Below, piece by piece: positions 48,806-52,775 of a stretch of DNA of 52,775 nt. This DNA comes from Deltaproteobacteria bacterium. GTDB lineage: Bacteria > Myxococcota_A > UBA796 > GCA-2862545. Under the pieces are notes generated by a model. It did not search any database and was not told the origin of the DNA. It was given only the letters and a program-made list of their open reading frames with translations. The number at the start of each line of letters is the position of its first letter. Position 1 is the first letter of the stretch. The position numbers and the translations under genes are program-made. The stretch is from assembly GCA_016938035.1 (NCBI GenBank), contig JAFGVK010000001.1:1-52775 (forward strand). The letters are read 5' to 3'.

Positions 48806-49794
48806 GCCCACACCCCGGCGATGGCGCGCCCGCAGTCTGGGCAGGACCCCGCCCCGTCCTCCCCGACGCGCAGCCGCCGCTGGAGCACCCGGAAGCCCAC
48901 CCGCTCGATGAGGAGGGCGCCGCAGCCGGGGCACCAGCTGCTCTCCGCCGCGCCGCCGCGCCGGTTGCCTACGAAGACCTGCTCCAGGCCAGCCTCCAGG
49001 CCCACCTGCCGGGCCCTCAGCAGGGTCTCTGTCGGGGTGGGGGGCAGGTTGCGGAGCTGGTAGTCCGGGTGGAAGCCGGTGAAATGCAGGGGGACCTGCG
49101 GCCCAAGCTCCTCGCGGACGAAGCGTACCAGCGCCTCGATCAGCCTCGGATCGTCGTTGAGGGTGGGGATGATCAGGTTGAGCACCTCCACCCACACTCC
49201 CTCCTCCACCGCGATCCGCAGGGTGTCGAGCACCGGGGCCAGGGTGGCGCCGCAGGTCTGGCGGTAGTGGGCATCAGACATGGCCTTGAGGTCGATGATC
49301 GCCGCGTCGGTCACCTTGCACAGGCGCCGAAAGGGGCCGGGGTTGATGTAGCCGGCGGTGACCAGCACGTTGCGCAGGCCCGCCGCCCGCGCCGCGGCGG
49401 AGGTGTCGTAGGTGTACTCGTAGAAGACGATCGGCTCGGTGTAGGTGTAGGCGATCGCCTCGCAGCCCTTGGCCTGGGCCAGGCGCACCACCTCGTCGGG
49501 GGGCAGGTCGTAGGCTGGCACCTCGTGGGGGGCTGCCTGGGAGATCTCCCAGTTCTGGCAGTGGGTGCAGTGGAGGTTGCACCCCGTGGTGGCCACGGAG
49601 AACACGGGGCTGCCGGGAAGAAAGTGAAAGAGCGGCTTCTTCTCCATAGGGTCGACGTGGACCGCGACCGGGTGCCCGTAGGTGACCGCGGTCAGCTTCC
49701 CGTCCAGGTTCATCCGCACCCTGCAGTCCCCCGCCATCCCGGGTGGGATGACGCAGCGCTTGGGACAGAGCTGGCACTGGACGTCGCGGGACAT
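48802..49794 (-). CDS. AmmeMemoRadiSam system radical SAM enzyme
   Basis: The product is 330 aa from ATG 49794. An N-terminal Cys cluster (Cys7, Cys10, Cys14, Cys24) precedes the radical SAM motif CNLHCTHC (Cys72, Cys76, Cys79). Further family blocks are AIAYTYTEPIVFYEYT, AGYINPGPF, DAAIIDLKAMSD, PLHFTGFHPDYQL, and a zinc-ribbon-like end with CPGCGALLIERVGF and CPDCGRAIAGVW. It is the first gene of the operon. It should cleave SAM to a 5'-deoxyadenosyl radical; the substrate of this family is not established as far as I know. Its gene organisation with Memo and AMMECR1 is diagnostic. Confidence 0.95.
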   Translation of the reverse strand: MSRDVQCQLCPKRCVIPPGMAGDCRVRMNLDGKLTAVTYGHPVAVHVDPMEKKPLFHFLPGSPVFSVATTGCNLHCTHCQNWEISQAAPHEVPAYDLPPDEVVRLAQAKGCEAIAYTYTEPIVFYEYTYDTSAAARAAGLRNVLVTAGYINPGPFRRLCKVTDAAIIDLKAMSDAHYRQTCGATLAPVLDTLRIAVEEGVWVEVLNLIIPTLNDDPRLIEALVRFVREELGPQVPLHFTGFHPDYQLRNLPPTPTETLLRARQVGLEAGLEQVFVGNRRGGAAESSWCPGCGALLIERVGFRVLQRRLRVGEDGAGSCPDCGRAIAGVWA

Positions 49795-49891
49795 GGGGCT
49801 CCGGGGGTCATTCTACATCGCTGGAACCGGCGCGGTCTCGGGATGTCCATCGGCCCTGCGAGGGTTACCCTTCAACCTCGCGGAGGTCCCC

Positions 49892-50896
49892 ATGCTCGCA
49901 GCGGCGCTCAGCCTCTTCTTCGCCCTCTCCGCTCCCGCCGACGCGGGGGAGCTCGCCTTCGGCTACTCGGCCAACCCTGGCCCCAGCGAGAAGCCCACCC
50001 TGATCATCACCCCGCCCAGGGCGCTGTCGGAGCTGACGGTGGTGGTGGAGGCGGGCGGTGAGAGCTGGGAGTTCACCAAGGGCGCGGTGCCGGCGGGGCA
50101 GGCGGTCCGCTTCTCGTGGGAGCGTGACACCTCGATCACCCAGGCCACCGCGTGGGTGAGCGCGGTCTTTTCGGACCAGTCCACCGAGGAGGTGTCGCTG
50201 CCCCTGAGGTTCGTGTACGGTGAGCCCCTCAAGGTCGACCTCTCGCGGGCCGTGGCCGATGTCAAGGCGCGCACCCTGGAGGTGCAGGTCACCGCGCCAG
50301 TGACCACCGCCGAGATCATCGCCTATGGCGCCCACAAGGCGGTGCTCTCGCAGAAGACCGTTGAGATCAGCGGCGGACCGGGCCGGATCGCGGTGCCGTG
50401 GGTCGGATCGCCCTCCGAGGTGGTGCTCCTCGACGTGAAGCTCAGCAACGACACCGGCTGGGCCGGCTTCACCTACTCCCCGTGGTTCCTAGACATCCCC
50501 CACCAGGACGTGCTCTTCCCCTCCAACGAGGCCGAGATCCTGGCCGACGAGGCGCCCAAGCTCCAGCGCACCCTGGAGGAGCTGGAGGCGGTGCTCGACA
50601 AGTACGGGGACGTGGTGCCGGTCAAGCTCTACATCGCGGGCTGCACCGACACCGTGGGCGACGCGGGCCACAACGCGGAGCTGTCTCGCCGGCGCGCGCG
50701 CGCCATCGCCGCCTGGCTCCGCGACCATGGCTACGGCGGCCCGATCTTGTACCACGGCTTCGGCGAGGGCCTGCTCGCGGTGCCCACGGGGGACGGGGTG
50801 GACGAGGCCGCGAACCGCCGGGCGCTGTACCTGGTGGGGGCGAACCCGCCGCCGGCGAGCGCCGGGCTCCCCCCGGTGAGCTGGACCAGCCTGTAG
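49892..50896 (+). CDS. OmpA-C-domain exported protein
   Basis: The product is 334 aa. ATG 49892 follows CGGAGG. The signal peptide (LAAALSLFFALSAPADA) is cut before GELAFG. Residues about 25-215 form a beta-rich region. Residues about 215-320 are an OmpA-like peptidoglycan-binding domain: HQDVLFPSNEAEIL, KLYIAGCTDTVGDAGHN, LSRRRARAIAAWL and an ANRRALYLV end. It probably links the outer envelope to the cell wall. It is divergent from the AmmeMemoRadiSam operon, 97 bp between starts. Confidence 0.85.
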   Translation: MLAAALSLFFALSAPADAGELAFGYSANPGPSEKPTLIITPPRALSELTVVVEAGGESWEFTKGAVPAGQAVRFSWERDTSITQATAWVSAVFSDQSTEEVSLPLRFVYGEPLKVDLSRAVADVKARTLEVQVTAPVTTAEIIAYGAHKAVLSQKTVEISGGPGRIAVPWVGSPSEVVLLDVKLSNDTGWAGFTYSPWFLDIPHQDVLFPSNEAEILADEAPKLQRTLEELEAVLDKYGDVVPVKLYIAGCTDTVGDAGHNAELSRRRARAIAAWLRDHGYGGPILYHGFGEGLLAVPTGDGVDEAANRRALYLVGANPPPASAGLPPVSWTSL

Positions 50897-50920
50897 GCGG
50901 CGCGTGGCGCAGGAGCAGCG

Positions 50921-51541
50921 ATGAGCGGCTGGGAAATCCTGAACACCGTGGCTGCGATGCTCTGCCTCCTGGCGGTCATCGTGCCCTTTGGCTACGGCCT
51001 CTACCGCTTCCACCTGAGGGTCAAGCACCGGGCCGAGCGGCTGATGAGGGCGCACTACCCCCTCCTCGTCGCGCGGCTCGCGGCGGCGGGTGAGGCTGCG
51101 CCCTCCGGCACCCCACTCCGCTTTCACGCCCAGCTGGACGGGGTCAAGGTGCGGGTGCTGAGCACCTACGCGGCGGCGGCGTTCTCGGGGCTGAGCTTCA
51201 CCAGGACCGGCACCGCGTCGACCTGGGTGAGCTGCGAGGTGCACGCCGAGGCGCCGGTGGTCTTCACCCTGCGGCACCGTCAGGACGCCAGCCCGGCGCG
51301 GGGCCAGCAGCCCGCCCAGGCCCCCGCCGGCACCCCAGAGGGCTGGGTGCTGGAGGCGCTGGTGCCCGCCGAGGTCGCGAGGCTGGATCGCCCTGAGATC
51401 GCGGCGCAGCTAGGCTGGGCGCGGGGCTGGCGCCTGTGGAGTGACGGGCGCCAGGTCACCGCGCTGGCCCACCGCGCCCCCACCACGGTGGACGAGCTGG
51501 AGGGGGTGATGCGCCTCGTGGCAGGGGTGGCGCGGGCCTGA
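50921..51541 (+). CDS. Membrane-anchored hypothetical protein
   Basis: The product is 206 aa from ATG 50921 with AGGAG upstream. One N-terminal helix (ILNTVAAMLCLLAVIVPFGYGL) is followed by a soluble domain of mixed beta strands (VKVRVLSTYAAAAFSGLSF, STWVSCEVHAEAPVVFTLRH) and helices. I do not recognise the family. It starts 24 nt after the OmpA-like gene and is probably co-transcribed with it. Confidence 0.7.
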   Translation: MSGWEILNTVAAMLCLLAVIVPFGYGLYRFHLRVKHRAERLMRAHYPLLVARLAAAGEAAPSGTPLRFHAQLDGVKVRVLSTYAAAAFSGLSFTRTGTASTWVSCEVHAEAPVVFTLRHRQDASPARGQQPAQAPAGTPEGWVLEALVPAEVARLDRPEIAAQLGWARGWRLWSDGRQVTALAHRAPTTVDELEGVMRLVAGVARA

Positions 51542-51560
51542 CATCCACGCCAACCCTGCA

Positions 51561-51678
51561 GGAACGGGTCGCGCTGACGCGCCCCCCAACGGCTTCGTCG
51601 GTCGGCCTTGACGTAGGAGGGGCTGCGCCTGCGCCCTGTCTGGTCGCCTTCGAGGTGCTCGCCGCCACCGCGCCTCTC
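51561..51678 (+). repeat. R3 repeat, copy 3
   Basis: It matches copy 1 (1119-1235) through ACGGGTCGCGCTGACGCGCC, GGCTTCGTCGGTCGGCCTTG, ACGTAGGAGGGG and GGTGCTCGCCGCC. It starts 20 bp after a stop codon, a placement similar to copy 1. The following 51679-51913 is non-coding with no further match. Confidence 0.6.
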
Positions 51679-51913
51679 GCCCTGGCTCTGGTTTGAGCGG
51701 ACGCGCCGGCAGCCGACGCAGTGTCCCGCGAGGAGCCCGGGGCACCGCGGGAGGGTGGGGTCACCGGCGAGCAGACCAGGGCCGCGCTGCTGCCTGCCCC
51801 CTCTGCTGGTGTGAGGGAAGGCCGGGTGAGCCTCCGGTTGGGGTGCCACCTTGGTTCGAGAGAGCGCGCACCGAACGGACCTGGAGAGCCCTCTTGATGG
51901 AGTGGGAACAGGG

Positions 51914-52203
51914 GGGCAGGAAATCCGTTCCGGGCGTACCAAGTGGTGAATCCACCTGCTCGCCCGAGGCTCGGCCTGACCCAGCGCCCGGTGCGGAGCC
52001 CCAGGCATGTGACGATAACGGTGGTTCGTTCAATATGCCACCCTGCCGTGACGCTCCCCGGGCGTGGCGCGTGCTGCAAGGGGCTGCTGAGCCCGAGCTG
52101 ATCGGTTGCGATTTTTTGCGGCGTCCCCCATAGTACGAAATGGTCCATGCGAACGGACAGAAGTCGTGATCAGAGGCCGGACGCATCGGCCGGATGTCCT
52201 GGG
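51914..52203 (-). mobile_element. MITE-like R1 element, copy 5
   Basis: Ends: GCAGGAAATCCGTTCCGGGCG on the left and, as reverse complement, CAGGACATCCGGCCGATGCG on the right (near 52181-52200). The interior on the minus strand carries ACCGATCAGCTCGGGCTCAG, CAGCCCCTTGCAGCACGCGC and GGGTCAGGCCGAGCCTCGGG. The right end directly abuts, and is copied within, the 480-bp tandem repeat. Confidence 0.75.
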
Positions 52204-52226
52204 GGGGGACGCGCCGCCCACCGCGG

Positions 52227-52706
52227 CTAGGGGCAGGTCCAGGAGGTGTCGGTGACGATCGTGTAGCAGTCGTACCCGTAGCCGGAGTACTCGCACAGCG
52301 CATAGGTGTAGTGGTAGGCGCGGCCCTGGTCGAGGGTGCCTGTCTCCTCGACGGTCCCGTAGTTTCCGACGGTGTAGTTGTCGTAGGTAGAGGCGACGAG
52401 CCCAGAGCGGAGGAAGCGGCTCTCGCTGCGGTAGGGGTAGTGGGTCTGGTGGTAGGTCTGGGTGCGCCGCTGGCTGTTGGCGTACCAGGTCTCATCGCTG
52501 CTGTAGGTGGTCTCATCGAGGTAAGGGGAGCCGAGCGCGAGGTGGGCCCAGCCCTGCAGCGGGCGGTAGACGTCGTACCCATCGGGGCGGATCCCTGCGA
52601 ATTCCTCCCCGACGATGTTTCCAGACTGCCCCTGGGGTCCCGTCGTGAGCAGAGGCCGGACGTATCGGTCAGGATGTCCTGGGGGGGGGCGCGCCGCCCA
52701 CCGCGG
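52227..52706 (-). pseudogene. Tyr-rich C-terminal gene fragment without a start codon
   Basis: This 159-codon frame, bounded by the stop of the upstream copy and its own TAG, holds no ATG, GTG or TTG. It encodes a Tyr/Thr/Ser-rich, secreted-looking sequence (DGYDVYRPLQGWAHLALG, TYSSDETWYANSQRR, THYPYRSESRF) that ends with three Cys: YALCEYSGYGYDCY, then TDTSWTCP. The first ~14 codons come from the duplicated R1 end. It looks like a displaced 3' fragment of the gene next door. A real start beyond an unseen frameshift cannot be excluded. Confidence 0.6.
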
Positions 52707-52775
52707 CTAGGGGCAGGTCCAGTAGGTGTCGGTGACGGTCGTGTGGCAGTCGTAGTCGTAGCCGGAGTAGGCGCA
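52707..52775 (-). CDS. Partial gene, C-terminus only
   Basis: The last 22 codons of a minus-strand gene that runs off the right edge. It ends AYSGYDYDCHTTVTDTYW then TCP, nearly identical to the end of the fragment at 52227. The three Cys and many Tyr suggest an extracellular protein. Nothing more can be said from this window. Confidence 0.6.
   Translation of the reverse strand, partial: CAYSGYDYDCHTTVTDTYWTCP

Larger units (their letters stand above)
52164..52775. repeat. 480-bp tandem duplication, second copy cut by the window edge
   Basis: The segment from 52164 recurs from about 52644 with a period of exactly 480 bp, measured from the stop codons at 52227 and 52707. The shared part begins with the outer ~40 bp of an R1 terminal repeat, then CGCGCCGCCCACCGCGGCTA and the 3' end of a minus-strand gene. 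Differences are few. Confidence 0.85.

Overview
The window is GC-rich DNA packed with genes, almost certainly from a Myxococcota-type (delta-proteobacterial) chromosome. The evidence is the Hanks-type Ser/Thr kinases fused to long TPR regions, MopE-type metal-binding repeats, an AgmX/PglI-like C-terminal domain, an Lgt variant with an HDH motif, an MglA-like pseudo-GTPase and many lipoproteins. No rRNA, CRISPR array or prophage was seen. One tRNA is present: tRNA-Arg(TCT), minus strand, about 19.1 kb.

Layout. 0-1.3 kb: a hypothetical gene entering from the left edge. 1.3-8.6 kb (minus): a coupled 2-oxoglutarate dehydrogenase operon (sucA-sucB), a zinc-type alcohol dehydrogenase, a membrane-anchored Ser/Thr kinase and a lipoprotein. 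8.9-18.9 kb (plus): a SurA-like/DsbA-like thioredoxin lipoprotein, then an overlapping operon of two paralogous kinase-TPR proteins with eroded P-loops and two bacterial PH-domain membrane proteins. 19-28 kb: a polytopic AgmX/PglI-domain protein, two lipoproteins, a SWIM-SNF2 helicase and an orphan CpaB/SAF protein. 29-37 kb: an MFS transporter, a TPR lipoprotein and a LolA-like lipoprotein pair, RecJ, an MglA-like pseudo-GTPase and Lgt. 37-43 kb: a 1287-aa MopE-repeat/lamin-tail/IPT lipoprotein and two exported proteins.

43.5-49.8 kb (minus) is the most interesting locus: a compact AmmeMemoRadiSam operon. It encodes a radical SAM enzyme, a 53-aa mini-protein that is little more than a Tat-like signal, a Memo-AMMECR1 fusion that looks like an exported lipoprotein, and a 1181-aa membrane fusion. 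The fusion joins a spermidine-synthase-like module, an FMN-binding domain with a covalent-FMN motif, and a NosR-like 4Fe-4S membrane module. The arrangement suggests an envelope redox/modification pathway. The family's biochemistry is not established as far as I know.

The non-coding gaps are not random. Five copies of a roughly 290-bp MITE-like element with imperfect ~20-bp terminal inverted repeats lie at 21.5, 28.5, 29.1, 43.0 and 52.0 kb. A ~147-bp repeat occurs twice and a ~115-bp GC-rich repeat three times. The right edge is a 480-bp tandem duplication that carries a gene 3' end together with the outer end of the MITE.
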